A DNA stretch of 64,000 nucleotides from Berkiella sp963803015 (GCA_963803015.1 CAWDKV010000004.1:372001-436000), one strand, 5' to 3'. Counted from the stretch's first letter, positions 1-8,278 are shown. Numbers and translations: made by a program. Notes: generated by a model not told the origin, from the letters alone.

Positions 1-1231
1 TTCTATCTTTGTCATGTTTTTTTTGTTTCACCTCAACATGTTTAATATGATAAGGAGAATGCTTAATAGCCTCTTGAAATTTCTTATTCACATTTTTTAA
101 TTGTTCAGGATTAAGTGGCCGCACTTCTGCAAATCGCACCCCATGCAAAGCCTCTTTTGCATCAGACGAAAATCGCACGGCCTTTTTTTGTACTGGCGTT
201 TTAGAATCTAGCACTTCAACCAAAGAGGGTGCCTTTAATACATCCGAAGCTTGTTCCTTGCCTTTAAAAGCTTGCAGTGTGTCACGGATCCGTCGATGTG
301 TTTCTTTGGGAAATTTTTTTGAATGACTCAAACTTTCTAAAATAGCAATCACCACGTCCATTTCATGTTGAAGAGCGGGATCGTGATGTTGCACGTCTGT
401 TTCTCGTTGCAATAAAGTGAGCTCATGACAAAAGAATAATGCAATTTTTTCCATCACTGCAGGCTCGGCATGATGGATGCCTTCTTTACGCAAATCTTTA
501 TAGACTCTTTTTAAAATTGTGTTTTTGGCTGTTTTTTGTCGATTATATAAATATCCGTTGATGAGCTCTGCTGTTTTCGTTCTAACGTCACAACGCTCTT
601 TTAATTTAGTGGTCACTCTTTTTGAAAGCCCAAAACGATGCTCATCTCTATATATCTTTTTAGAGGCAAATTTCCCAATCCAACCTCCAATAACGCCGCC
701 TATTATGGAAAGCCCGATTGTTCCCCCTATAATTGGTCCAACCGTCGCAAGAATGCCAGAAGCTGCCCCTACTATTGCGCCACCAGCCGTGCCAATGCCT
801 GGCAACACGAGTGTACCTAGTGCCGCTCCCGCTGCTGCCCCAGCTCCTATCCCAACCAGGACTGTGAGCGCCGTTTTGACTTTTTTCCCCGCTAAGACAT
901 CCCTTAAGCCATAATAAACATCTTTGAGCAAATCAATTGCTCTATCAATTAAGGTGTCTTTAAAAGGGGAAGCATGGATAGCACGCATCGCAGATAATTT
1001 ATCTACATTTCCGAGTTCTGCACCTATTCTGAGCAAATCGTTAAATGCTTTTTTATCGCGGCCTTGAAATTCACCATACGTCTCTTCTGTGGTCCATTTT
1101 AATACTTCAGCGAGACGTTCTGCCTCTTCTTCGTCTTCATCATTTTCATCATTAATTTCAATATCATCATAACTTCTGGGATATTTTCCAATATCATGCG
1201 GATCAATTTTCTTCAGATTACTTATAGGCAT
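1..1231 (-). CDS. Glycine-zipper membrane protein, 3' end cut by window edge
   Basis: The frame is open from the ATG at 1231 to the left edge, about 410 residues, with no stop seen. A good ribosome site (AAAGGTG) lies just upstream of the ATG. Residues roughly 115-185 form a long hydrophobic stretch with many GxxxG/AxxxG steps (a glycine zipper, 2-3 membrane passes). It is followed by a basic, helical region with motifs such as SKRVTTKLK, DPALQHE and AILESLSHS. The N-terminus has an acidic DENDEDEEE run. It is a clear paralogue of the gene at 1254-2819, lies 22 bases downstream of it on the same strand, and has the same leader (AGGTGAAACATG), so the two are a tandem duplication and probably one operon. 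I do not recognise a named family. Pore formation or membrane insertion by the zipper is inference. Confidence 0.8.
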   Translation of the reverse strand, partial: MPISNLKKIDPHDIGKYPRSYDDIEINDENDEDEEEAERLAEVLKWTTEETYGEFQGRDKKAFNDLLRIGAELGNVDKLSAMRAIHASPFKDTLIDRAIDLLKDVYYGLRDVLAGKKVKTALTVLVGIGAGAAAGAALGTLVLPGIGTAGGAIVGAASGILATVGPIIGGTIGLSIIGGVIGGWIGKFASKKIYRDEHRFGLSKRVTTKLKERCDVRTKTAELINGYLYNRQKTAKNTILKRVYKDLRKEGIHHAEPAVMEKIALFFCHELTLLQRETDVQHHDPALQHEMDVVIAILESLSHSKKFPKETHRRIRDTLQAFKGKEQASDVLKAPSLVEVLDSKTPVQKKAVRFSSDAKEALHGVRFAEVRPLNPEQLKNVNKKFQEAIKHSPYHIKHVEVKQKKHDKDR

Positions 1232-1253
1232 GTTTCACCTTTACTCTCTATTG

Positions 1254-2819
1254 TCATTGGTTATCAACGCGTTTTCTTTTAGGTGTAGAGACATGTCTTG
1301 GCCCTTCATGTAGACCTGCCAGTCGATGGGCTTCTTGCTCAATTATTTTTCTTCTCGCATTCATCGCAGGCGTATCAGGATATTCCTGGTTATCTAATTG
1401 TACTTTAAGGTTCGCTTTTAAAGCGGCCGTCATTAATTGAATTGCCACTTCATCATCTCCCCCTGCATCAATCGTGAGAATAGGATGTTGCCCTCTCTCT
1501 TGGTGAACAGATTGCAAGGCTGCAACTCCTTTTATCAACATATCTGTCACAATGCCTTGATTCTCTTTTATTTTTTTTGTTTCAACATAAACACCAGAAA
1601 CGAAAGACTGCGGCTGAATCTGTTCTTGATGAATAATGATTTTGACTTTTTGCTCTTCTTCTAATTTACATCGAAATTCCGTTGAACTATTTTGACCTTG
1701 CTTTTTTTCTCTAATATCAACATGTTTAATATGATAAGGCGAATGTTTTAACGACTCTTGAAATTTTTTGTTCACATTTTCTAACTGTTGCGCATCTAGC
1801 GGCTGCCTATCCTCACGCCGCAAACCGGGCATGGTTTCTTGGGCATGATGAGAAAACTGCACCGTCTTTTTCTTTCTGGGCGCGGGAGCAGAAAGATCAG
1901 GCGCCGAAGCGAGCGCCACCGGTGGCACAGACTCTCCTTGTCTCTCCCGCTGATGAGCGCTCAGTGTTTCCTCAATCTTTCTACTCGTTACTTGTGTCAG
2001 CTTCGTTGAATGTGCCAGGCTCTCTAAAATAGCAACAACCGCTTTTATTTCATGTTGAAGAGCAGGATTGTCATGAGAGGGATCAATTTCTTGTTTGAGT
2101 AAATCTAATTCATAACAAAAGAAAATAGCCACTTTGTCCATTGCAGCAGGTTCAGCGTAAAAAAAAGCTTTTTTACGCAAATCTTTATAAAGACTTTTCT
2201 GAAATTTATTTTTGGATGTTTCTTCACGATTAAATAAATAACCATTCATTAACTCTGCTGTTTTAGAACTCACCTCCGAGCTACTTTTTAATTTCGTCGT
2301 GATTCTTTTAGAAAGTCCATAACGATGTTCATTCGGATATAGCTTTTTAGAAACAAACCTACCCAACCAGCCACCCCCTATCGCACCCAGGATAGCAAGT
2401 CCGATGGAGCCACCAATAATGGGCAAAAGTGTTGCCACTATCCCTGAAGCAGCACCCACAGCCGCCCCACCTACTGTGCCAATAAGCGGAACCACTAATG
2501 TGCCAATTGCAGCACCAGCCGCGGCCCCTATCAATATACCGCCAAGAATGGTTAAGGCAGTTTTGGTCTTTTTACCGGCTAAAATATCTCTAAAACCATA
2601 ATACATGTCTTTAAAGATACTAAATACTCTATCAATCAAGCCAACGCCGACGACTGAAGAGGAAGTGTTAGGCATTCTAACCAATTTGGCACGAAACTCT
2701 ACCTGTTCCAAATCTTCCTTAATTTTTTTTAACTCTTCCGTTACTTCATTCTCATCATAACTTCTAATATATTTTCCGACAGTGCGTGGATTAAATTTAC
2801 TGAGATCAATTCCAGGCAT
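1254..2819 (-). CDS. Glycine-zipper membrane protein with basic C-terminal tail
   Basis: This 521-residue protein starts at an ATG preceded by AGAGGTGAAAC. An N-terminal helical region (1-80) is followed by a Gly/Ala-rich hydrophobic zone at about 85-155 (GAAAGAAIGTLVVP, GGAAVGAASG, GGSIGLAILG), then a helical domain with DPALQHE and AILESLAHS shared with the neighbour at 1-1231. The C-terminal third contains IDAGGDDEVAIQLMTAALKA and ends in PKRKRVDNQ, a cluster resembling an SV40-type nuclear localisation signal. There is no cleavable signal peptide. Function is unknown. The zipper, the lack of metabolic motifs and the accessory setting fit a secreted host-interaction protein, but that is inference. 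The preceding 100 bases should hold its promoter; I see no clear consensus there. Confidence 0.85.
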   Translation of the reverse strand: MPGIDLSKFNPRTVGKYIRSYDENEVTEELKKIKEDLEQVEFRAKLVRMPNTSSSVVGVGLIDRVFSIFKDMYYGFRDILAGKKTKTALTILGGILIGAAAGAAIGTLVVPLIGTVGGAAVGAASGIVATLLPIIGGSIGLAILGAIGGGWLGRFVSKKLYPNEHRYGLSKRITTKLKSSSEVSSKTAELMNGYLFNREETSKNKFQKSLYKDLRKKAFFYAEPAAMDKVAIFFCYELDLLKQEIDPSHDNPALQHEIKAVVAILESLAHSTKLTQVTSRKIEETLSAHQRERQGESVPPVALASAPDLSAPAPRKKKTVQFSHHAQETMPGLRREDRQPLDAQQLENVNKKFQESLKHSPYHIKHVDIREKKQGQNSSTEFRCKLEEEQKVKIIIHQEQIQPQSFVSGVYVETKKIKENQGIVTDMLIKGVAALQSVHQERGQHPILTIDAGGDDEVAIQLMTAALKANLKVQLDNQEYPDTPAMNARRKIIEQEAHRLAGLHEGPRHVSTPKRKRVDNQ

Positions 2820-2914
2820 GTTTCACCTCTGTTCCATCCAATGGTCATTTTAAGGTTATGACAATATTAGAAGCGATTAAATTCCTTATTTAGCAAAACA
2901 TACTTGTATATGCC

Positions 2915-2929
2915 CATAAAAAATGAAAT
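2915..2929 (+). repeat. Direct repeat A, left copy
   Basis: CATAAAAAATGAAAT lies directly against the left end of the first IS derivative (which begins TGTTAGGG at 2930). The identical 15 bases occur at 6841-6855, directly against the right end of the second IS derivative. The placement is that of a target-site duplication around the whole 2930-6840 segment. Confidence 0.7.
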
Positions 2930-3133
2930 TGTTAGGGCAAAGTTAAAATGTCCGCTTTTGGACAACTTTAAAATGTCACCTGAATATATTCATAGACCAT
3001 CAGAATAAGATGTTTTTAATATTGAACTTCTTCTTTCCCTTCTCCCCACTTTATGGGGAGAAGGTGGCCGAAGGCCGGATGAGGGGGGCTTAATGCCTGA
3101 GCACTGTGCGGACATTTTAACTTTGCCGCTACA
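2930..3133. mobile_element. Non-autonomous IS derivative (ISNCY-type ends)
   Basis: The left end contains GGCAAAGTTAAAATGTCCGC (2936-2955) and the right end its exact reverse complement (3108-3127), a 20-base perfect terminal inverted repeat. The interior, about 150 bases, has no transposase. It contains a hairpin at 3038-3064 (arms CCTTCTCCCCA / TGGGGAGAAGG) followed by GGCCGAAGGCCGGATGAGGG, a dispersed palindromic sequence of a kind I recall from many proteobacterial genomes. The same terminal repeat bounds the element at 6368-6840, which keeps part of a transposase, so this is a MITE-like relic of that family. Confidence 0.7.
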
Positions 3134-3135
3134 TA

Positions 3136-3147
3136 CACTTATTTTTC
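3136..3147 (+). repeat. Direct repeat B, left copy
   Basis: CACTTATTTTTC lies just inside the right end of the first IS derivative. The same 12 bases recur at 6354-6365, just outside the left end of the second derivative. Counting two more upstream bases the match is 13 of 14. The repeat is AT-rich and short, so taken alone it is weak; its position makes it notable. Confidence 0.5.
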
Positions 3148-3206
3148 GAAAACTTTTAACTCGCCATTGAAGTCTTAGCTCTATTAATGCAATAGGAGAC
3201 TAAGCC

Positions 3207-3893
3207 ATGGCTTTGTTAGATGAAGTTGTTAAAGTTCTAATCCATTCCCTCAACACGCTTGCCCTTGAGGGAGCAGACTTTGGCCATGTCGATCCAAAAT
3301 TGTTGGCGCTACGCACAAAATTAACGCATCTTAAAAATTTAGATTTAGATACAACAACTTTACATCAAGAATATAGAAAAGCACTAAAGGAAGCCGATTT
3401 GCAGTATTACTATAGTGAAGATGAAGAATTCAAGAGTAAGGATTTCACTGAGCTGGTATCGGTAATGACGGCCAATACTTCTCAATTGCTAGCAAAATTT
3501 TTCCCTGGGCTTTCAGCACAAGACGTACGATATCAACTGATGGATTTGAGGTATAAGGATAATGCTCCCTATCTCATCGCGATTTTATCCGGAAATCTAG
3601 CCATTGCGAAAGCGATGGGAGAGGTTGATACTGCTACTAAATTCGAAGCCTTAAAGATTGCTGTCGAAAAAGGCTATAGTGATATTGCTACAGATATTTT
3701 AAAAGATGAAACAGTCAAAAACCACCCTAATTTCCGAAAAGACAGAACAGAATTACGGAAAGCTGCTTCCAAATTACGCCATTTCAAAATAGACAAATTA
3801 CTCGAACAAGAAGAGATTGCTGACCAATCACCGCTTTATGCGGCTGCCAGGCTTGGACAAAAAAGAAAAAGTCGCAGAATTATTAAAAGATGA
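3207..3893 (+). CDS. Ankyrin-repeat protein, N-terminal part (frameshifted gene)
   Basis: The ATG at 3207 is preceded by AATAGGAGAC. The 228-codon frame encodes an alpha-helical N-terminus without signal peptide, then ankyrin-like helices (NAPYLIAILSGNLAIAKAM, FEALKIAVEKGYSDIATDIL). It breaks inside an ankyrin repeat at PLYAAARLGQK, after which it reads 11 codons of out-of-frame sequence to a stop at 3893. The repeat continues correctly in the +1 frame (KEKVAELLKDEKIRE), so this and 3838-6324 were one gene of about 1,040 codons. The break is at a run of six A (3859-3864). It could be a true mutation, a sequencing error, or a site of polymerase or ribosome slippage. It is probably a host-directed effector, by family context only. 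Confidence 0.75.
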   Translation: MALLDEVVKVLIHSLNTLALEGADFGHVDPKLLALRTKLTHLKNLDLDTTTLHQEYRKALKEADLQYYYSEDEEFKSKDFTELVSVMTANTSQLLAKFFPGLSAQDVRYQLMDLRYKDNAPYLIAILSGNLAIAKAMGEVDTATKFEALKIAVEKGYSDIATDILKDETVKNHPNFRKDRTELRKAASKLRHFKIDKLLEQEEIADQSPLYAAARLGQKRKSRRIIKR

Positions 3894-6324
3894 AAAAATA
3901 AGAGAGCAAGCGTCAGCATATAATAATGGAGCGCTCAATATTGCTGCTCTTAATGGCCATGACGAAATTGTATCGCTACTTTTGACTGTAGATAGCGTTA
4001 AAGAAAATGTAAATGATAATGAAGCCCTTAAGTACGCACTTCTTAACAACCATACCAAAGTAATAAAGCGTTTATTTCAAGAACCCAAGTTAAAACAAAA
4101 ATTTAATCATGAAGTATTTATGTCGGCAGTTACCAATGGCAATCTTGATTTGTTGAATCTTTTTTTATCAGATGATGCTACAAAATCTCTAGCGGCTGCT
4201 AATGATAACTATGCGCTTTTTAATGCGGCTAAAAACGGAAAGCTTGACATCGTTCAACTTCTTTTAACTGTTCCAGCAGTTAAGGAAAAAGCAGCTAAAG
4301 AAGGCACTGTGGTTCGTGCCGCACTTCAAAATGGACATGTTGAAATAGCAAAGGAGCTTATTAAAATACCCGAAGTAGCGCAAACTATTCCTTTTGACGT
4401 TTTTACAAATGCGTGTACGAACGGACAAGTTGATGTTGTTAAATTTCTCTTGACTGTGGATTCCATCAGAAATAATGTTGCTGCAGCTAATAATCAACCA
4501 CTTCGCAAGGCCGTCAGTAATGGTCGATTTGAGATTGTTAAGCTACTTTTAAAAGAGTCCACCGTGCGAAGAGAAGGCTTAGACCTAAAAGCCGTAGCTC
4601 CTACACTACGAAAACTAGATTTCGAAGCACTACAGTTGATAGGGCCTATTCTTAAAGTCCGCGGCATGCCTTTGGCCAATATACTTAAGCCAGAGGTAAT
4701 AATAGAGATTTTAACAAATACTCAATACAATTTGGCTCTATTAGAAAGTGATACTAAGCAGTTCCTGGCTTCACTGCCTGAAGAATGGGTTTCACCTTTA
4801 GCAATCCCTGTTCTTGAGATTATAGAAGCTAATAAAAGCGTAAAAGATTCAGAGCACGCCTTTACATCGAATTCAGAAACAGCAATGTCGCCTCGAACGT
4901 TAAGTGCAGCGGATGTTAGCTTTAATAAAGCGAAAGAACTCTATGGAGAAAAGTTTGCAAGCACAGGATTACAAAAGATCGAAGAAGAAATTAGAGATAT
5001 GATTTTAAATAAAATAGCGGCGGATCCAAATACTTCTACCGCAGCTAGAAGTTTTATCAATTTAAATAGAGCTGAATTAGTTAAGGGCAACAATAAAGAA
5101 AAAATGGATAAAGCTCGTGAATATTTCAACTCTAATGAGGATAATGATCATGTTGCTTGGAGAGCCTATGATAAATGGGCACCTGTCAATGCGCAAGGGT
5201 GGCCTAATTTATTGACTGAGACTGATGATGAAACGCCAGTTTATGCTGCAGGTGTCGGTAGCGAACACCAAATGCCTTTGCGTACAGTTTCTCTTGATGC
5301 AAGAACACGCGTGGCTCATTACTACTTAGGTTTAACGGATGATAAGGTAATACCAACGCTTACCAAAGAAAACAGGGAAGCTATTTTTCTTGGTCAAATT
5401 GCAGAAATAAGACGAGCACATAATTTTGGCGATGCCCGTGGTGCAGATGATCCTTCCTGCTACCCAGGAACAGTGGGTAGAATTGGACCCATGGGGGCCG
5501 GCCATCCACAATTACATATTGTCAATCCTGTGGATGAAATAACCAAAATCATCACAGAAATGCTAACACAGCATATTCATTCTCTAAGCGATAAACCAGA
5601 AAATGAAACAATCTATTGGGCACTTAGAGCTTTAACAGTAGAGACGATGAAAGACTTTCTTGAAGGCAAATCTATAAAAGCTGACATTCCAGAACAAGAA
5701 TGGGCTCCGCTTCGCCAAAAATTAATCAAAGGCCTTGGGACAGTGGATGAAGTATTTAAACACATCAATGAAGAACTTAAAAAGCGCGACCATCCCAAAG
5801 TGAGGCAATTAGCAGAAGATGAAAAAGTTTACGTTAGGCAGCAATTAGCTGATATTTCTTTAAAAGGTGTCGCCTTAAATGTTTCTAAAAAATTTGAACC
5901 TACCACTACAAAAAAAATTGACCAAGTCAATTTGAACGATCCTTTTGATCTTGAGGAAGCCGAAAAGGATCTTACAAATCTTCAAAATAACCCGCTGCCT
6001 AATATTACCCTACAAAAACTTGAAATACATCGATTAAATCAAAAAATTATCAGTCACAGGGAAGGGAACCAGCTTTTTTTTGAAATTTTTCATGATCTCC
6101 CCGAAGCATTGAAAAAAGATCAAGAAAATGCCGTTGCCTTACTGGTGAAAGAAGTGGCTATCTTACAACAAGCGCCTGGAGAACTCGATGGTGCAGCACT
6201 TCATGCAAAAGCCCAAGAGAAGTTTTTGGAAAAATACCCCAAAATAATAAGCCCAGAACACATAGAAATCATTCTCGAAAAAATACCTCCTTTGAAAATG
6301 GATATGAAAGAGAAACTAAAATAA
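3838..6324 (+). CDS. Ankyrin-repeat protein, main part (frameshifted gene)
   Basis: This frame continues the gene begun at 3207. The first in-frame ATG is at 3838 (TTG at 3817), with no ribosome site suited to either, so it is unlikely to be an independent gene. The first ~210 residues are ankyrin repeats of about 33 residues (ALNIAALNGHDEIVSLLL, YALFNAAKNGKLDIVQLLL, VFTNACTNGQVDVVKFLL, PLRKAVSNGRFEIVKLLL). The remaining ~600 residues are a helical region with a conserved-looking core: RVAHYYLGLTDD, AEIRRAHNFGDARG, DDPSCYPGTVGRIG. I recall similar Cys-Tyr-Pro-Gly blocks in Legionellales multi-domain proteins but cannot name the domain. There is no signal peptide or membrane segment, which suits Dot/Icm-type secretion or cytosolic action (inference). 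The gene lies between two IS derivatives and is probably mobile cargo. Confidence 0.8.
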   Translation: MRLPGLDKKEKVAELLKDEKIREQASAYNNGALNIAALNGHDEIVSLLLTVDSVKENVNDNEALKYALLNNHTKVIKRLFQEPKLKQKFNHEVFMSAVTNGNLDLLNLFLSDDATKSLAAANDNYALFNAAKNGKLDIVQLLLTVPAVKEKAAKEGTVVRAALQNGHVEIAKELIKIPEVAQTIPFDVFTNACTNGQVDVVKFLLTVDSIRNNVAAANNQPLRKAVSNGRFEIVKLLLKESTVRREGLDLKAVAPTLRKLDFEALQLIGPILKVRGMPLANILKPEVIIEILTNTQYNLALLESDTKQFLASLPEEWVSPLAIPVLEIIEANKSVKDSEHAFTSNSETAMSPRTLSAADVSFNKAKELYGEKFASTGLQKIEEEIRDMILNKIAADPNTSTAARSFINLNRAELVKGNNKEKMDKAREYFNSNEDNDHVAWRAYDKWAPVNAQGWPNLLTETDDETPVYAAGVGSEHQMPLRTVSLDARTRVAHYYLGLTDDKVIPTLTKENREAIFLGQIAEIRRAHNFGDARGADDPSCYPGTVGRIGPMGAGHPQLHIVNPVDEITKIITEMLTQHIHSLSDKPENETIYWALRALTVETMKDFLEGKSIKADIPEQEWAPLRQKLIKGLGTVDEVFKHINEELKKRDHPKVRQLAEDEKVYVRQQLADISLKGVALNVSKKFEPTTTKKIDQVNLNDPFDLEEAEKDLTNLQNNPLPNITLQKLEIHRLNQKIISHREGNQLFFEIFHDLPEALKKDQENAVALLVKEVAILQQAPGELDGAALHAKAQEKFLEKYPKIISPEHIEIILEKIPPLKMDMKEKLK

Positions 6325-6353
6325 ACGAGCAAACCTCATATTAGGTGTGCTTG

Positions 6354-6365
6354 CACTTATTTTTC
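6354..6365 (+). repeat. Direct repeat B, right copy
   Basis: CACTTATTTTTC sits next to the left end of the second IS derivative (TGTTAGGG begins at 6368). It matches 3136-3147 in the same orientation; see the finding on the cointegrate signature. Confidence 0.5.
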
Positions 6366-6367
6366 AT

Positions 6368-6840
6368 GTTAGGGCAAAGTTAAAATGTCCTGCTGCTATC
6401 ATCCAGTCGAGAACTGTTTCTTTGCACGCTTTAATCTCATAATATTCCAGCAGATTTTCAGAGGCTAAAGTAGGGCCGTAGTCATAAAAATCTTTTCGAA
6501 TATGACTGAGCGCTAATTCCTTTATCTCCTCTGATAGGCGATTGTTTGAAGGTCAATTTTTATGCTTAGAGATTATTCCTGAAGGGCCATGCTCTTGAAA
6601 ACACCTGGTTAAATGTCTTAGCTGACGAGAGGAAAACCTTAATAATTTTGAAGCAGCTTTTTGGCTAATTTTCTTCTCTAAAATTTGTCTGATTAGGGTT
6701 AAGCGGTCTAATTCCTCATCGTAATTTCCCCCTGCATCTCTCTCATTCTCCATAACGAGATTACATACTCTCATTATGGATAACTGATTGTTTTTACAGA
6801 GGACTTTTCTACTTTGCTCAAAGCGGACCTTTTAACTTTA
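6368..6840 (-). mobile_element. Internally deleted ISNCY-family element
   Basis: The left end carries GGGCAAAGTTAAAATGTCC (6372-6390), identical to the first derivative. The right end (6823-6840, GCGGACCTTTTAACTTTA) is a degraded inverted copy. Inside, on the minus strand, is only the N-terminal DNA-binding part of an ISNCY transposase (6774 to about 6391). The reading frame runs straight into the left terminal repeat just after DWMIAA, so the whole catalytic DDE core has been deleted. The element cannot make an active transposase. Confidence 0.8.
6391..6774 (-). pseudogene. ISNCY transposase fragment, frameshifted and truncated
   Basis: The first 73 codons (6774-6553) encode a helix-turn-helix segment: RLTLIRQILEKKISQKAASK, then FSSRQLRHLTRCFQEHGPSG. 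The frame stops after SKHKN. One base on, the typical continuation of ISNCY transposases can be read in another frame: PSNNRLSEEIKELALS, DYGPTLASENLLEYY, ACKETVLDWMIAA. It then ends at the IS terminus at 6390. So there is one frameshift and a deletion of everything after the N-terminal domains. The family is recognised from the GPTLA..E and WM motifs. Confidence 0.8.
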
Positions 6841-6855
6841 CATAAAAAATGAAAT
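6841..6855 (+). repeat. Direct repeat A, right copy
   Basis: CATAAAAAATGAAAT immediately follows the right end of the second IS derivative and is identical to 2915-2929 outside the first one. Confidence 0.7.
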
Positions 6856-6918
6856 AGAACCTTTTCTTTTAATCATTGTCTCATATGCAATGAGAGAAAA
6901 CATGAGGGAGGCAACGCA

Positions 6919-7467
6919 ATGGCTAATACCACATCGAAAAATTTAGAACCTTACTTAGCAGAGCTCACGAAAGCAATTATACATAAAAATTACAATGAAT
7001 TTGGAATTGCGTTTGAGAACATGAGACAGCACATTGATAAATTGAAACCACAAGCAACAAAATTAATAGTGGAGAAGCTTGAAAATAAACATGGTGAAGA
7101 ATTTCTGCTTACTCTTCCAAGATTAATAGAAGCAAGCTCTTCTTTTAAAAAAATGTTCTTAAGTCATCCTGAAGCGCGTGCCATGTTAGAGCAATCTATT
7201 CAATTGAACAAAAATTCAAATTTTAGACACATGCATGGCATAATTGATAAACCCACTGGTAGAAAACACGCTGAAACCCTCAAGGGTCACATTCTCTTAT
7301 TAGAACATCTCTTACAAAATCTTCCAAAGCAATCCGCCAAATCAGGGAAAGTTGTGCCGCCTCCTGCTAAAGCGGGGCACTGGATGGCACTTAGACCTTC
7401 ACACGAACTGCTGCGAGCAGAAGAACAGCCCTTGGCATCTAAACCACGAAGAAAAAGGCCTGAATAA
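6919..7467 (+). CDS. Hypothetical helical protein with basic C-terminus
   Basis: 182 residues; the ATG follows GAGGGAGGCAACGCA, a strong ribosome site. The first 140 residues are predicted helices without signal peptide or membrane segment (YLAELTKAIIHKNYNEFGI, ENKHGEEFLLTLPRLIEA). The C-terminal ~40 residues are Pro/Ala/Lys-rich and end in KPRRKRPE, a basic cluster like a nuclear localisation signal and also like the tail of the 1254-2819 protein. No family is recognised. It is a single gene, closed by the terminator at 7496-7524. It could be a small effector, but nothing in the sequence proves this. Confidence 0.75.
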   Translation: MANTTSKNLEPYLAELTKAIIHKNYNEFGIAFENMRQHIDKLKPQATKLIVEKLENKHGEEFLLTLPRLIEASSSFKKMFLSHPEARAMLEQSIQLNKNSNFRHMHGIIDKPTGRKHAETLKGHILLLEHLLQNLPKQSAKSGKVVPPPAKAGHWMALRPSHELLRAEEQPLASKPRRKRPE

Positions 7468-7495
7468 CGAGTCATTCTCTATGAGATCCTCATCA

Positions 7496-7524
7496 AGCCC
7501 TGTCTCTTGACAGGGCTTTTTATT
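7496..7524 (+). terminator. Rho-independent terminator
   Basis: The arms AGCCCTGTC (7496-7504) and GACAGGGCT (7509-7517) form a 9-bp perfect stem with loop TCTT, followed by TTTTATT. It lies 28 bases past the stop of the 6919-7467 gene. Confidence 0.85.
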
Positions 7525-7600
7525 GCTTTAAGATAAGCGATTAATTCAATTTAATTTCAACCGACTAACTAATAACAACTTCGGGTGTGAGAGAACGAAT

Positions 7601-8248
7601 ATGCATCATTTAACCCTACTTTTTTTAAAAGGCATTCGTGACAGAGCCGTTTTTCATCCTATTTGCTTCTCATTTGACCCTAAAGCTTTTCCTGAGGCAT
7701 CCTTTGAGGAAGCAGAGAACTTTTTAAAATCCTGCGATACCTCCTTCTTACCCTCGGGATCTCCTGAACTTATCGGCTTAGAACAAATTAAAAAAAGCGC
7801 ACTTTTTTTAAAAGACTGTTTTGAGCACTATTTGATCATACGGTCAAATCCTAATAAACCTTTTGATAAGATCAAGGGCTTTGATTATGAAACACACGTT
7901 CAAGGCTTGATTAGACTCATCACAGATCCTGATTTTGGTAGTGTGGCCAAACAACTTCTTTGCAGTTTTTACAACTTGCATGGCATTCTTTTATACAACC
8001 AAAATAAGTTTGAAGAAGCAAAGCAAAAATTTATATTAGGTAAAACTTATGTCAAATCTGAAACTGTTGAATATAAGGTTTTAGATTACAATCTAGACAT
8101 GCTAAAAATTAACTACAATTACGCACGCGCATACACACCTTTTCTTAATAAAGATAAAGGGGTGAGCACTCTGCCGCTAAATATAGCAACACCCTCCGCT
8201 ATAATTTGCGGTGAAAGTGCATCCTTTGATTCTACGCCCCGATGGTAG
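7601..8248 (+). CDS. Hypothetical protein with TPR-like helices
   Basis: 215 residues from the ATG at 7601; the ribosome site is only GAGAGAACGA. The protein is helical. The stretch LHGILLYNQNKFEEAKQKFILG looks like one tetratricopeptide helix pair (small/large residues at 8, 20, 27), and the segment around DYNLDMLKINYNYARAY could be another. There is no signal peptide or membrane segment. I do not recognise the family. It stands alone between the terminator at 7524 and the convergent gene ending at 8279. Confidence 0.7.
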   Translation: MHHLTLLFLKGIRDRAVFHPICFSFDPKAFPEASFEEAENFLKSCDTSFLPSGSPELIGLEQIKKSALFLKDCFEHYLIIRSNPNKPFDKIKGFDYETHVQGLIRLITDPDFGSVAKQLLCSFYNLHGILLYNQNKFEEAKQKFILGKTYVKSETVEYKVLDYNLDMLKINYNYARAYTPFLNKDKGVSTLPLNIATPSAIICGESASFDSTPRW

Positions 8249-8278
8249 CTATTCTTTTTCTATGGATTAAATCCTAGG

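Larger units (their letters stand above)
2820..3206. other. Non-coding interval holding a mini-insertion element
   Basis: This gap separates the minus-strand glycine-zipper pair from the plus-strand ankyrin gene. I see no credible ORF. Most of it (2930-3133) is a short element with terminal inverted repeats, described separately. The outer parts presumably carry the two divergent promoters. AGGAG at about 3191-3195 serves the gene at 3207. Confidence 0.6.
6325..6918. other. Interval occupied by an ISNCY relic
   Basis: About 470 of these 594 bases are the IS derivative described separately. The last 60 bases form the leader of the gene at 6919, including GAGGGAGG just upstream of its ATG. No further gene is seen. 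Confidence 0.6.
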
